Of a stretch of 64,000 bases of DNA, positions 21,532 through 34,835 are shown piece after piece. The stretch comes from Lytechinus variegatus (Eukaryota; Echinodermata; Echinoidea; Temnopleuroida; Toxopneustidae), in NCBI RefSeq assembly GCF_018143015.1, contig NC_054751.1, positions 25,340,783 to 25,404,782 on the forward strand, written 5' to 3'. Numbering within the stretch: the first letter of the stretch is position 1; each line of letters opens with the position of its first letter. The position numbers and the translations under genes were made by a program. The notes below the pieces were generated by a model. The model made no database searches, was not told where the DNA came from, and saw nothing but the letters and a program-made list of their open reading frames with translations.

Positions 21532-21899
21532 CACTGGCGGATCCAGGGGGAGGGGGCACAGCCGACCCATGCCACCCCCTCCCCCTTTGAGAGGCACAAT
21601 TAAAATTTGTAAAGTAAAAATTCCGTTTAATCAAACAGAAGTGTGCCCCTCCCCCTTTGAAAGAGCAGAATTATTTTTGGGGGGCTTGTCAATTTTTTTG
21701 ATGGACGAAACAGCCCTAATTATTGGTAAAAACCTTTTTTCTTCTTTTCTTTTTTGGCTGTCATTTTTTTTTCGTGGACGAAATGCCGTTTTGTTAAAAC
21801 CACTTTTTAAAACCATCCACATTTTTAGTTAAAACCACATTATTGGCTTGTCAAATTTTACCTCGGAAAATGTGCCCCCCCCCCCTGGATCCGCCCCTG
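21532..21899. mobile_element. hAT-like MITE with 8-bp target duplication
   Basis: Ends: cactggcggatccaggggg on the left and its near complement ccccctggatccgcccctg on the right. The flanks are atttcagg (21524-21531) and atttcaag (21900-21907), an 8-bp duplication with one mismatch, as the hAT superfamily makes. It is non-coding. A partial relative is at 31755-32020. Confidence 0.8.
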
Positions 21900-22039
21900 A
21901 TTTCAAGCTTAATTTATTGTTTGAGTGTGTTGCTCCCGTCATCTTTGATTTCATTACAGTATGGGGCCAATACGAGAGAGTATTTTTAAAAACTTTAAGA
22001 ATAGAATTAAGACCATGATCTTCAACGTTGCCCACATTC

Positions 22040-23054
22040 TTCTCTAATGAAATTCCCTTTTTTTGTTTATGTTCTGTGATTCGATGTTTCTTTATTTAGC
22101 ATCGGTAGCTCCCCTTTCCCTCCAAAAAGAAATTCATTAAAAAAATAAGCGAAAATAAAGGGGCGAAGGGTGGCCACAAAATAATATGCATCGCCTTTCA
22201 TACCCCCTCAATTAAGTGTCCTCGTGAATTATTATGAGCACTTACCTTGCCACATATTTCAGCTTTAATAAGTTCTTTATATTTATTATAGTTCGGGCTA
22301 TCTTTTTACAATGCTTTGACTTTTTTATATATATGACTTTTTTTATATATTTATAATTCAGTTTGCTTCATAAATACATGAAACATTTGTTATATATTCT
22401 CATACTTTAATGTAAATTCTACCACTTTTTTTATTCCTAACTCATATCAGTGTTCAACTTCTGAATATGTTTTATTATCCTGAGTTTTACCGATTTTTAT
22501 ATAGTTCTGTAACCATTTATTCATACATTTCATCCATGAATCGTTTACTTCATCGGTTGTTACTTTGTATCACTTTAAACATATTTTTTTAGATATTACT
22601 TTGATTTTTTATCTCATCTACATGTATTTATGTTTTTAATGTCAGGACCATGATGTAAAACAGTTTTTAACTGATCTTGTCATCCTGAATAAATATATTT
22701 GAATAAATAAAGAAATATGTTTATACGCTTGATATGACTATCGTTACGTGATCGTAAATAAATACCACCCCCCCCCGCCCGCCCCCATTGATTTCTTTTT
22801 ATCCCATGCCACGGCTAACCAGTGAACAAACCATTCCCCGAGTGAAATAGTCCGTGACAATGCGTTAATTGCACCGCATACGATTCAATTTCATCTATTA
22901 TACATTCAGTTTAAAACGGTGTATTATCTTCTCTTCGAAGGAAAATCAATGTATTTTTAAAGATGGTAATAGCCAATGTACAAATCTAAGGAAATGTGAT
23001 TGTGTTGTCTAAAATTGGGGAACTTCTACCGAAATTCCACTTATATATTAAAGT
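22040..23054. other. No gene recognised; AT-rich, LINE-tail-like part
   Basis: 22250-22715 is very AT-rich and ends 'cttgtcatcctgaataaata' plus 'aataaataaag', which looks like a LINE 3' UTR on the plus strand with no coding part left. The remainder has only short ORFs and a C-run near 22768. Confidence 0.45.
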
Positions 23055-23201
23055 ACGCCATTTTACAGATTTATAGCTGCTAGCATATGACGTCACAAAT
23101 GAAAAAAAAATCTTATAACTTTTCAATCTTTTATTATAACCAATATTCCCTTTTTCTGCTATTTCTTGCAACAACCTTTTATGTCAGTGTGAACTTAACC
23201 T
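23055..23201. mobile_element. Right arm of TTAA hairpin MITE (family 3)
   Basis: 'gctgctagcatatgacgtca' through 'gtgaacttaacc' matches the right arm of the copy at 19135-19639, and it ends at TTAA (23202-23205). The left arm is missing or too diverged to see. Confidence 0.7.
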
Positions 23202-23519
23202 TTAAGTTCGTTTGCTGGAGATGTCATGGGGATTGTATTTTTGGTGAGATCACCGGGGGAGGGAAAGTATTAGACAGCTGATACGGAAATCAATTTCGTA
23301 TAAAAAAATGCGTTAAGCAAGACAAGCCAACAAAAGAAAATGAGTATCTTTTAAGATATGTTATTCGCAATAATAAGACAATAATGAGAGTTTTCATTCA
23401 AAGCTTTGGGTATGCACTTAGTCTACACAGATTTTCCCTATTTCCCAGATAGTCTATATGAACTATACCTATATACTAACATGCTTATAATATTGCGGAT
23501 TTGACTGCCAATGCGTCCC

Positions 23520-23755
23520 CTATGCGCTCAATTGGATATTATTACCCTGGCTTAAGCTCCGCAGTCTTTTACAGCGCGGTGGCATTTCAATGAATACATT
23601 CCTGTCAGGTACCCATTTACCTCACCTGGGTTGAGTGCAACTCGTTTTTGGATGATTATTTGTCGAAAGAGATCACGCCAAGGTTAGGATTCGAACCCGC
23701 GACCCTCTGTTTCAAAGTCAGAATACTAATCCTTTCCACTGGGCCACAACGCTCC
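23520..23755 (-). mobile_element. tRNA-derived SINE (family A), minus strand
   Basis: The core 'caggtacccatttacctcac' and 'ctgggttgagtgcaac' and the tRNA-like head on the minus strand (B box 'cgcgggttcgaatcc' at 23702-23688, A-box-like part at about 23750) match the copies at 649-972 and 56070-56368. The TAA tail is degraded. Confidence 0.8.
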
Positions 23756-24103
23756 ACAATACAGTGTTTAATACAGTCTAATGTCCAAATTGTCTACTTT
23801 AATCTTCGTCCTTATTATATTACACTTGTAAAAATGGAGAAAAAAAAATCTTGATAAACATTAAACTTTCATCAAAGAATAAAGATTTTAGAAAATGTGA
23901 TTTTGGAAGTGGGTAATACGAAACAGGTGTAACCAAACTGGAAATTGGAAAAAAAATAGATAGAGATACATCAATTATGGAAATAAACTTGCAAGATGTA
24001 TAGATCCATGAAATTCATAGATTTACATATCCTGCAAGAACCCCCCCCCCCCCACTCTCCATCTGTACGTCCATAGTTGCTGGCCAACGTCTTTACATAC
24101 CAT

Positions 24104-24262
24104 TGAATAAATAAATAAATAAATGAATAAATAAATAAATAAATAAATAGATAAATAAATGAATAATAAATAAATAAATAAATAAATTATTTAATTAATT
24201 AATTAATTAATTAATTAATTAATCAATGAATGAATGAATAAATGAACAAATAGATAAATGGA
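24104..24262 (+). repeat. AAAT / TTAA microsatellite
   Basis: (aaat)n with a few interruptions runs directly into (ttaa)n, then into (gaat)n-like units. It is a 160-bp simple repeat. Confidence 0.95.
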
Positions 24263-27200
24263 TTGTATTATGTCGTACTAGTTAGGATGCTGAATATGAT
24301 ACCCTTACTATTCTTTTATTTCTACCTACAATCAAACGTACGAAATTAAATGTGTTCTATCTTACCACAATACATTCCAATGTATTGTGGGCTTTTACAT
24401 CATGTACATTGTGCGTAGGTACTATAAGTCTACCTCGGGTATTAAATAGTACAACTGTGTTATAGGTGAATGGATTATGAAACATTAATGACATCGATAG
24501 TGTGATCTCGAGGGGTTCGTGTCATATTTGCCTCATGCTAAGTTTATTTTATAATACTTTTAACACCAGTATTCGACACGGCTCTTTGTTTCACCGTATT
24601 GACGAACACGATTCTGTAGGGTGTGGGCGAAGAGCTTTCCGATCAATAAAGAGGATAATACTATATTCTTTTAAATCCTAATCAAATTTGGTATGAAGTT
24701 TCAGTCGATCTTCAAGACCTCCGTTTCATCGTGTGAATATGGCGCTCCATGGTCAAGAATGCAGAACACTTCCATATATCATATTTCCAAGATGCACTCA
24801 AGTCGGAGACTTGTCCTTGTAGGATATTCCTCGTCTATAGGGATTCTAAAATACCCTATTCAGGAACTGTCTAAATGAAAAAACGAAATGTTTTTACAGA
24901 TTTTGTCTGTGACTTAAAACTTTTGTAACCATAATTTCAAAATTGTGTTTAGCACTTGCGGCTACAACCACAATCATTGGCAATATTTGGCCTGTGCCCC
25001 CCCCCCCCCTCCATTATGTCATTAACGGCAGTCTGGAGACGGGTAACTTGTCCCCCCTCCCCCCCTCAATTTTCAAGTTTTTTTTCTTTCTTTCAGGAGC
25101 TTATTTGAGAGGCTGCCCCCCCTCCCCTCGATGGACCAAACATCTCATAAAATCACTACCTATATGCCTCTGATTATATTTCATTTTTTTCAGGAAAAAT
25201 GTAGTACGTTGACCAACTTCGGAGTTTTTCATTCTGGGATAGATCGAAAATCGACGACTTAAACCTGTGTATTTCACAATCAATGGTATCTACATATTGA
25301 AATGAATTCCAAATATCAGGAATTCATTAATACAGGCCTTCATGTCATAATGAAAATACATTGTAATGAAGATATGGGGCAAACCATGGCGTATAGGGCA
25401 AACTCTCTTTTTTCTTTTTTTTAATCGCGAGCGAGCGAAGTGAGTAAGCAAAAATTATTATATTTTTCCAATAAAGATCTAATCATTGAATATAATTTGA
25501 CAAAGTATTAAAAATGGTATCGTATTCGATCCGTTTCCTATTCTTTCGTTTCTCCTTTTTTTTGGGGGGGCAGAACCCCACCCTAAGCCTTGTCACCACG
25601 ATACCACTATTGTTTGCTTGTCTGTCTGTTTGTTGGTTGGTGTGTGCGTCTGTGTGTGTGTGTGTTGTTGTTGTTGTTTTGTAACGAAAGTGTACTAGCA
25701 TTACAATTACAGTAGGTGACAAGTTCATATCTCTGTGTATTTTTATTGCATGTAGCTTGGCGGTGATCATAGCCAACCCCCATAAGCTGCTTGGGAATAT
25801 TTTGATAATCCAATTCAAATACAATTACAGCTTCTGCAAATCGTGTCTCCGCACTTTTTATTGCGTCATTTCCCCCCGAGTCGGCTCGGCGAGTCATCCA
25901 GCACTTCCTTGAAACGCCTTTTCGAAATGTTTCCTCGCGGAGCTATTTTAGAATAGAATGTACTCTGTCTCAAGTGACTTTATTCCAGTGTGACGTCGTC
26001 GTCTGTATGTTATCAATAATGATTATCCTAGATATTCATGCGTAGGCATACATTTAATGTTAATGTTTCTTTCTGCAACATTAATTTTTTATAGAATTTC
26101 AATATCATGCAATCCCCATTCCAGTCATGGATATGTTCATTTCTATTACACTGGAGTTGGTTCGATTATTAAGAATGGTTAGTCATACATTACATTACCA
26201 GAAAACAGAATATTGAAACAAAGTTGTTCGGGCACCCTTTTTTATTAATAGTTTTTTTTTTAAAGTACATGGTCATCAAGCAAAAAACAACCCAGTGAGC
26301 GTTGCCTTCTGCCATTCAATCGTTTTTTTTCAAGGTGCACATCATCGAATGTCTTTTTTGATGATTTTCTTTCTCCACTCTTATATCCTCCCATTCAACA
26401 AGTGAAATTGACTTGAAATACCAGAGGTCGAAATAAATCCAGGATTTTAACTTTATTTAATTGGAGTTGCTAATCTTTATCATACTAAGATGATTTTATG
26501 ATGAAATTTCCTGAAAAAAGGTTTACTGTGATTCAATAAAAAAAAAACGTTCTAAATATAATGAAGGGGGAATGTAAATTTTATTTCGGAGCCATAACAG
26601 GCTGGCAAAGGTGATGAATAAACCATATTAGTCATTCAAATTGCCCTCTAAATTGCAACATCACGTAAACTTCCACCCCCCCCCCCCCCCATGAGAACAT
26701 CAATACAACCCCCTCCTCCATTGAAGCATATACTCATTTGCTCGCTCCATTCTTCTCACTATCTCCCGATGGACTGTGGTGGCGCCATAACTTCAAGGAG
26801 TCCAGGGAGTTGCATCGCTTGTTCGCTAAAAAAGATCGATAGGAAATTTCGCAACTGCAACAAGGATGCATTCAAGAACACAGAAAATTTATTAAAATAT
26901 CCGTCGCGGTCGCATTCAAGATATGCTCCATAACTTTTGTAATTTTCAAGCATCTCAGAAACGCCAGATAGACAAAATATTCGGGAGGGTATCGATTATT
27001 CTTAATCTAATTCTGTCGCAAATTGGGTTTCTGTTTCTGTTTGTGGTAACTCCCGTAGGAACTCGGCAGGCAGCATTTTGCTGGTAAACGCCAAGCTGGT
27101 ATATAACCAATTACCTAAAACATTTTACGTCTAGATTAATCAGTCATAGTGGCTGACGTTATGATTGTTAGTTGATAACGTATGATAGATAGAAAAAGTT

Positions 27201-27359
27201 CACATCGTTTTTTTTTTCCACTGCAAATGCTGAATTAAAGTTGGATTGGAAATGAGTAGTGGTCAAATCAGTTCTTAACTGGGTTTACCAAGACCAATTG
27301 CATCACCGTCTTGGAGATATAGCGAAACACAAAAATGTTGGAAATCGTCATCTTTTTTT

Positions 27360-27480
27360 ACTCATCTTCTATTTCTCTCCCTTCCCTTTCTTCCGCCTCT
27401 CTCCCTCTCCTCTCTCCCTCTTTCTCTCTCTCTCTCTCTCCTTCTTTCTCCCTCTCTATTTATTCCACTTCCTCCTAGCC
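27360..27480 (+). repeat. CT-rich simple repeat
   Basis: A pyrimidine-only stretch containing (ct)n and (ccct)n runs, about 120 bp. The ORF across it is composed of Ser, Leu, Phe and Pro only and is not a gene. Confidence 0.85.
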
Positions 27481-28778
27481 CCCAATCTTCCGTTTTCTTC
27501 GAACCTTTGCTTTTTTTTAATCTAACCAAAACCTCTGCGTATATTCAATGCATGTAGAAAGGCGGAATCGTGGTTTATAGCTTCCATGGGGAGGCACTAG
27601 ACATTGTATAAAAATTGGGAAAATGAAAGGATCCTGGGCAGCATTTCATGGAGCCAATAGTCGGCGATTTCACTGGCTGTTGTTATAAGGTACGGAAATC
27701 CTAACATGTGATTGGCTCAGGCCAAAATTTGTCTGCGAAACTCACTAAATGATTGTCTCGGGAAATACTCCCCTGATCCCAGGGTTCCGCTCTGGAAGAA
27801 GGTTTCACCATCGCCTCATGGCCGATTCAACATTTTTTTATAATGTCCATGCCCTTTTTATTCTCTCGAGGTTCCACGAAGCTCAACCTACCACGCGTCG
27901 TCACCACCATCATCCCCGAGGTGGAGCCCCTTGCCATTTCGTGACTCGACCACGTCTCGACTTAAAATGACCTGGTATGATTAATCCCCCTTATGAGATT
28001 ATCTTACACCCAGTGGACATCGTGTTTCCTCTCGACACCTTGCGTCAGTCGAAAGTCTGGTATGGAAGGCCAAATGGGGCAGAATCTATTTTACAATCGT
28101 TGCATGAGATGAAGAGAAATTTAATTAAAAGGGGGAACTGGATCCCAAGGAATGAAATAGATTTTATTAAGTGCTTTCCAGCACAATTTTCCTTCATATC
28201 TCTACTGTAGAAAAATATATTCTTTGATATTCTGAGTTTTGATAAAGGGCTTAGCTATAGTTAGGTTACCACTACATCAATTTGCAAAAAGCAGTTATCG
28301 GTGGAAAAAATTGCACTGCATTGCATTGCATTGCACAATTATTGCAAACTGTCAGTCATACGGGTTTAGATGTTCAGTTTCCATGAGAGAACAAACTTGA
28401 TGGATGTTTAGTTAAAATTTATTTTAAAGACATCGATTAATGGCATAATATGGAATAAGAAAATATGTTTTATTTATTTAGATAAAATGATAGACACTGT
28501 TCAATAACTGGTATATATAGGTATATGAACAGCCGCTTGAGGTCATGTATCAATTTTGAATTTCGCCCTTTATTTCCTACCATAGGTTTTTTTCGGGAAG
28601 GGTGGGTGAATAATTGCACTCCCAGTACATCGCACCCTGATGACAAGAAGCAGAGTACATGAAATTCATTCTGTACCACGTTCGTTTTCTGCTACGGGTC
28701 CTGGTGGGAGTTGAGGGTTAAATAGCAGGGACTCTTGCATCGATTGAGTTCATTCATCTTTACACCGCTTCACCCCTT

Positions 28779-28802
28779 CCCCCCCCCCCCCCCCCCCCCC
28801 CC
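28779..28802 (+). repeat. C homopolymer, 24 bases
   Basis: An uninterrupted run of C. This window has more than a dozen C- or G-runs of 9 or longer, most inside hAT-like MITE ends. This one has no visible inverted partner. Confidence 0.9.
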
Positions 28803-31110
28803 TCTCCATGCTGCACACATGATTATATCGCGCAGCTTTTGCCATATATTGTTTTCAATAAGATATCGGTCAATATTCCGTGTTCATCTCGATAAATTTC
28901 CGATTTCAACATCAATAAATCAGTCACTCTTGTAATAGAAATGTTGACCTATGTGATTTAAATCAACTTGAATGTTCACATGAAGAAAATCAAATCGCTA
29001 TATACGATCGTCATGATAATACGTCTGGTGGAAATAAAATAAAACCAGCCGGTATTTTAAATATCATCATTCCTCCTTTCCAAATGCCTTTCAATTCGGC
29101 ATTTCCAATATGGGGGAATCGCCTCCGCCTTTGAAATCAAGACTTTCGCTTTTCATGCCGACAATAATTATTCGTGCCGACAATATCTTTCCGACATTTT
29201 GACAACTCTTTTCTCATTTATTTCCCCAGATTGAAAGTTGCTCTGTTTTTGTTTTGTATCGTTGACGCTCAAGGCATGATGTGCAAGCCGTCCTTTCCGC
29301 TGCAAAGAGAGCAAACACGAGAAAAAAATGTTCATTACACATTAATGTTCAAACATTAATATGATATGGTTTACCATGGGGATATGATGGTTACTGATTA
29401 AATAGAACATGTGAACTGCATTACATATGTGTGTGTAACTTCATGGATATCAATATCATATGAGCATGACGAGGCGATTAAAATGAAATGAAAGAAGTCA
29501 ATACTTTTCGACATATCAAGTCAATGTGTTTTAATTCGCGTATATCAATTTTCCAATTGGCAATGAAAATGACATTAAAGAAATCAATGTGTTTCATTTT
29601 TATCTCGCTTTGGCGACAACTCAAATATTTGTTCTACTGATAATCATCGCTCATCGCAGGTTTGGCATGCGATTCTTAATGTTATCAGATTCATGATGTT
29701 TACATAGTTCATGACCCAATTCGCTTTTTTGATGATATTTATCGTACCACCGTGCTGCCAAGTCGGGCAAATTCTCGATTCATGTCGAATCAAATCGCGC
29801 GAGCGAGGACACACTCTAACAACTGGATTATAACACTGCCCAGGGCCAAGATAACAAAGTTGTCCCCGCTGATTTGAAGAAATAGTTCAATACATTTGTA
29901 CATGTTTGTAGATCCCACCAAGTGTATTCGATATTTCTTTCAAAAATTGAACTATCGCAGGTTAATGCATTCATATTCCTTATAGCGCATAAAGACATAC
30001 AAGCGTGATGCGCTATTAATGAACCAAGTATTATTATTATTATTAATATAAGCTTTAAACAATTAATATTTCAAGTAAATCAGAGTGGCCGTTGTTATGT
30101 ATGTTTTTCTAAATGATTTCCCCTGACAGTGTGAGACGAACGGTGGACAGATGATTCATTTTTTATCATGTTTGTTGTAATTATTCGTAAAAGATCAATT
30201 TTTCAAATGCGACTTATCGTCTGCAATCACGGTCACCCCATCTTGAGGGCGCCCCATATTGCCTTTGAGCTTCTTGAAGCTGACTGATGTGCATTAAATA
30301 AATACATCGACCTGTCTTTCTTCTGACCTTGTTATAATCCTAAACAAACCTTCGAGCAAAACCTCTCAACCAATCTTGAACTTCCTTCGTCTCTAATCTT
30401 GACAGAACCTTCTTATGCCGGATGCCTAAAACAAACTCTCAATCCATTCCCCTCCGGACTCATTTATTATTCACAAATCGAACAGGTAAAGGCATTCGCA
30501 AGCCTCTCCCTTCGCGCCGGTGTATTCCCTTTTCCTTCCGTGTTGTTCTACCTAGATTTTTTTTGTTATCCTGAAGCTAAATTTGCTTTCCTTTCCTTGT
30601 AAAGAGAAAGGAATAAGATACCATACCCAACGCTCAGGGAAATGGATAAAATCACTCAGGATGACAAACTGGGGGTGTTTCTTTTCACGCGCTAAAAATA
30701 AGTCTTGAATTTTGTTTTCATTATTCATGCGCAACTTCTGTCCGCACAGTAGACCTATGCTATTTCTAAGATTTTTATTCATTTCTCATATGTTTCGGCT
30801 TTTCCCTCTGCTGACTTCAGAAAAAATATATATATCATCGCTTGGGGTAAACTTTGCGACAAACCGGTATCGACGAATTGTAGATTTCCTTGATTTATTG
30901 AATAGATTCTTGAATATATTCATGCTGTTCTTAGAAATTGGTTACCCGGGGTTATTTATCAACTTCTTGTCGTTGCACGGCCGATCTGCCAATGTCACCA
31001 ATAACGCAACTATTCACTCCAGTTTTGATCGAGGTGATAGTAAAAATATGTGAAAATAGAGGTTTCTAGAAGTAAAGTTATATTAGAGGTTGTGCACATT
31101 TTAAAGGGTA

Positions 31111-31347
31111 CACTGTAAAAACTGTGTTGTTAAAACTGACACCAATGGTAATAATAGAGGACCACACCCTGAGGTTTTAAATTACACCCTAAAGATTGAA
31201 CATAACACCAAAGAGTGTAAATGTAACAACCAAAGGTGCTGTAATAATACCTATAGGTGTAAAACTAACACCACCAATTTAACACCGGTGTAAAATAACT
31301 GGTGTGGTCCTCTATGTACACCACTTAACACCACAGTTTTTGCTGTG
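31111..31347. mobile_element. Tc1/mariner-like MITE, CACTGTAAAAACTGTG ends
   Basis: Terminal inverted repeats cactgtaaaaactgtg and cacagtttttgctgtg are flanked by TA (31109-31110, 31348-31349). The inner arms pair too ('gaggaccacacc' with 'ggtgtggtcctc'). The interior repeats a loose 'taacacc' word about eight times. It is non-coding. Confidence 0.85.
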
Positions 31348-31754
31348 TATATTCCTGTGTCAGCAGTCAATGGAAAAATGGAGACGCAGAAGTCAAAATA
31401 GACATGCATGAAATATGATAGTATCAGTAAACGGTAATCAATGTTCCCCAATTTTGATATATCGGCGGGTATTGTATCTTACTGCTAGCTGGAGGGGTGC
31501 TGTGGTATCTTTGTAATTATAATGTCGGCCAGTATTTCTGTTATCTTATGATTACCTCTCTTCATTACTCATATCTATATTTTCATTCCTATCATTTTTT
31601 CAACATATTTCATTTTCATACATATATTCTCATTTTTATTATGTCGTATAGTCGTATAACGCGAATGAGTCCTCCTGAGTCCTGCTTAGTACATTATCAT
31701 TCTGATATAGGGGGTCCACGCTATACAAGCATTGTTTCTTATGGATCCCCTCAT

Positions 31755-32020
31755 TCAGGGGCAGATCCAAGATTTTACAAAAGGGGGCACATTTTCCCGA
31801 GGGAAAATTTGACAGGCCAAAAGGGGGGGGGTAACCAAAGTTTTATGATATTTCATCCACATGAAAACAAAATTGCCAAGCAAAAAAAAAGGTTTTAACT
31901 AAAAATTGAGGATATTTCATCCACGAAAAAAATTGACGAGCAAAAAAAGTCTTAATTTTCGAAAGGGGGGGGGGCACGCTTTAGTTTGAACGGAATCTTT
32001 ACATTACAAATTTTAATTGA
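31755..32020 (+). mobile_element. Partial hAT-like MITE related to 21532-21899
   Basis: It starts caggggcagatccaag and carries the same internal words in inverted order ('gggcacattttcccgagg', 'aaatttgacaggcca', 'gtttgaacggaatctttac'). The right terminal repeat is absent, so the copy is truncated. Confidence 0.7.
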
Positions 32021-32152
32021 ACTTGATTGGGGCATGACAATCCAAGGAGATGTCAGTTTGTTTTCTTAGATTGATTAACAGTATAGAATATCAAATTCCT
32101 CGATTTTCTTCTTTGTTCAATAATTTCTTTGTTTTCCCACATTTTCCCAATA

Positions 32153-33135
32153 TACAGTGCGTATCAAAAACAAATTTACACTTAGAAAAAACCCGGTAAA
32201 ATCATACATATGTCATATCCCGAAGATTTTTCCACATTTTAACATTGGTACAGATCCATTTAAGCAAATGACGATATACCTGTCGAAAATATTTCCGCTT
32301 GAGTGAGCATCACTTACCTTTGAAAAGTTAGTTAAAAATGATTTGCGCAGACCTTTGAAATAGTTATGCAAATAAAAGTAGACAATAATCATGAAGAACA
32401 CATGGAAGTTAGCTATTAAGATTGATTTGAAGATATCTTTACCTATTTTTAACATGTTTCCTTGCCCAACTTCGAAGAGTGCATTGCGCCACACCCCACT
32501 CCCCCACACACCGAGGCCATCTTGACGATATTTGCTTTATACTGACCTGTGATTTACATGAAATGGCTTAGGCTTGATTTTCATTTTGTTAATCATTGTC
32601 AAGATTGGAAAAGTGTGAAGAAACAAGTGTTAAATGAAAAATAAAATGTAAACCCACTTTAAATGATAAAAACGTAGGGAAAAAATGCTGGATATGTCTG
32701 ATATGAACTTTTGTTCAGATTCATTTATGTCCTCAGATCCAGCTGGCACAAACAAAGATGAAGGTTGTGCTTACTAAGTGTTGAAATTTTAATTTGGGTG
32801 GCAAAATTGTTACAAAATGCTTGAATGTATCCGTTTTATGTCAGTTGACTAAACGTGCGAGGGAAATGTATGAGAAAAGTAATGCATGGTAAGTATGATT
32901 TCGCCCTTTCCCCTTGACACAGCGTGAAAACGAGCATTTCTGCGCAAACAGATTTCTGCGAGCTTTTCCAAAATGGACAGTGCTCAATCAAGTGAAACAT
33001 TCTGTCAAAACTTTTACTTTCATTGGATAGATGAGACCCAAACCCAAGATTATATGTGAAAATGACCAACGTGATGTATATTTTTTAATTCCCGGGGCTT
33101 TTTCAAAGTGTAAACTTTTTTTGATACGCACTGTA
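32153..33135. mobile_element. Tc1/mariner-like non-autonomous element, 983 bp
   Basis: Terminal inverted repeats tacagtgcgtatcaaaaa and tttttttgatacgcactgta with TA on both sides (32151-32152, 33136-33137). The interior shows partial arm pairing (e.g. 'ttccttgcccaacttcg'), but no transposase motif is visible in any frame. The element at 62702 has a similar end. Confidence 0.85.
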
Positions 33136-33475
33136 TAGACGGACCCGAAATCCTGTCCCTGATTGGTACAAATGTGCATTGCAATTTCCAAGGTGAGAAA
33201 TATTAAAGTGTGATTATGAATGATCATGAAGAAGCTAGATTCCAATTTACACTAAAATGTTCCTTCATTCAGAAATTTGCCCGCAATGAGTTATAATAGG
33301 ATGTTTCGGGAAAAAAATGGGTTCTTTCAACAATCATATAAGTTTAATCACGAGTAAATCATTTAAAGCACTCAATCACCTAAGCTTTTAAAACGACTTA
33401 TCATTTATAACTGATAACAAAAAAATAATGTCTTTCTATTTCATGAGTATCCCAATCAATCCATAACAAATATTC

Positions 33476-33649
33476 TGGGGGTGTTTCGTGAAAGTTATCA
33501 GCAATGACTAAATTGTCGGTGCTGACATTTTCAGTGAAATCCTACGGTTTTGATTGGCTGTGAGGCACTTGCCTCTGACTGTTACTATGGTAACTGTCGG
33601 AGAAAGCCAACTTGTCAGTGCTGACATCTTTCATAAAACGCTCCCCTGG
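33476..33649. mobile_element. Fold-back MITE
   Basis: 'gggggtgtttcgtgaaag' and 'atcagcaatgactaaattgt' on the left pair with 'acttgtcagtgctgacat' and 'tcataaaacgctcccc' on the right. The centre holds 'gattggctgtgaggcacttg'. It is non-coding. Confidence 0.7.
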
Positions 33650-34835
33650 TTTTCTCTGTTTCACTTTTTGAATGCATCATTGGTCTCTTGTACTGGTCTG
33701 CCATATTTTCACAAAATCTCTTGAACACTATTAGAAATTTCAGTAATTTGTTTCTGGGAGTCGTTTAGACTTTGCTAACCCGGTGGATCTGACTGATGGT
33801 ATAAATGGATGAAAAACACCCGTTCATATTGGACAATGCTCGATCCGTCCCTGAACAGTTGCAGTATACCAAAGACTAATGATACTTTAATCTTCCTGTA
33901 CTGTCTAAGTGCAGTTAGGCAGTTTTCGCAACTACTACACAGACGCCTTCTGGAACGTAAAGAATCTATGGTCAAAAGCCCTTCATGACAAAGCGTCATT
34001 GTCGAAAATCAGTGAATCAGATCAAAACAGCAATGTCGTCCAACTCTGACATTGTCAGTGATTTTCGTCAATCTGCTGTGTCCCGGTTCACCAATTTTTC
34101 GACATTTAAAGTACTCTAAGCTGTCCATTGCGATTTAACGGCAGTTTTCAATAGATTTATACTGTTTTTTGTTGTTGAATCCGTCCCCGTTCAAATTGCC
34201 GAAAACTCGCTAGTTTAGCAAACGGGAATACCTTATACGCATGTCCCAAGGAAGAGGAGGTGCCAGGGGCGATGTAGCCTATAACGTAGGCGGAGGCTGC
34301 AGTTATTGTATTTGCTGTTATGCTGAAAGCCCCCCCCCCCCCTCCTCAAGATTTATCTGGGGGCGCTGCCATTGTTACACACCATAAACAGCACCCACTG
34401 GAAATCAGTTTAGTATGCTGATATAATTGTAGAATTTGACCCAAATCACCTTCTTTTTTTTAGCACAAAAATTGTTTTTCTTCTTGACAATTTTATTTTC
34501 CAATACAGCTTCACTCTTCAAAAATCGTTCCCAGGCACATGACATTTCGTTCGGCGATACTTTATTAATTTATGATTATGTTTTTTATTGTGTAAAAATC
34601 ATGACAATCATATTTACAAGAATTGTTGCACGATTAGAGTACAAAATCAGAAAAACAAGAAATAAAAAAATAAAAGTAATGAAATATTGCAGATGTCTCT
34701 TTGATATTTCAATACGAATTTATGGAGAAAGACGAGTTCAACTTTCTTAAAAATGTTCTTTCTTGGCCCATGACTGACTGAAAACTAAATTTTAATCCAG
34801 TAACTCACAGTATCTCTAGTGTATATAGGTCTGTT
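33650..34835. other. No gene recognised
   Basis: An imperfect palindrome around 33985-34070 ('cattgtcgaaaatcagtga' / 'tcagtgattttcgtcaatc') may be another fold-back element. The other ORFs are short and unremarkable. Confidence 0.45.

Larger units (their letters stand above)
24263..31110. other. Gene-free stretch: no exon I can defend
   Basis: Dozens of short ORFs, none with recognisable protein motifs or good paired splice sites. Contents noted: C-runs at 24996-25011 and 26676-26691, a GT/TTG microsatellite at 25645-25680, a CT-rich tract at 27360-27480 and a C-homopolymer at 28779-28802. A possible decayed fold-back element lies at 27640-27750. It could include long introns or regulatory DNA. 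Confidence 0.5.
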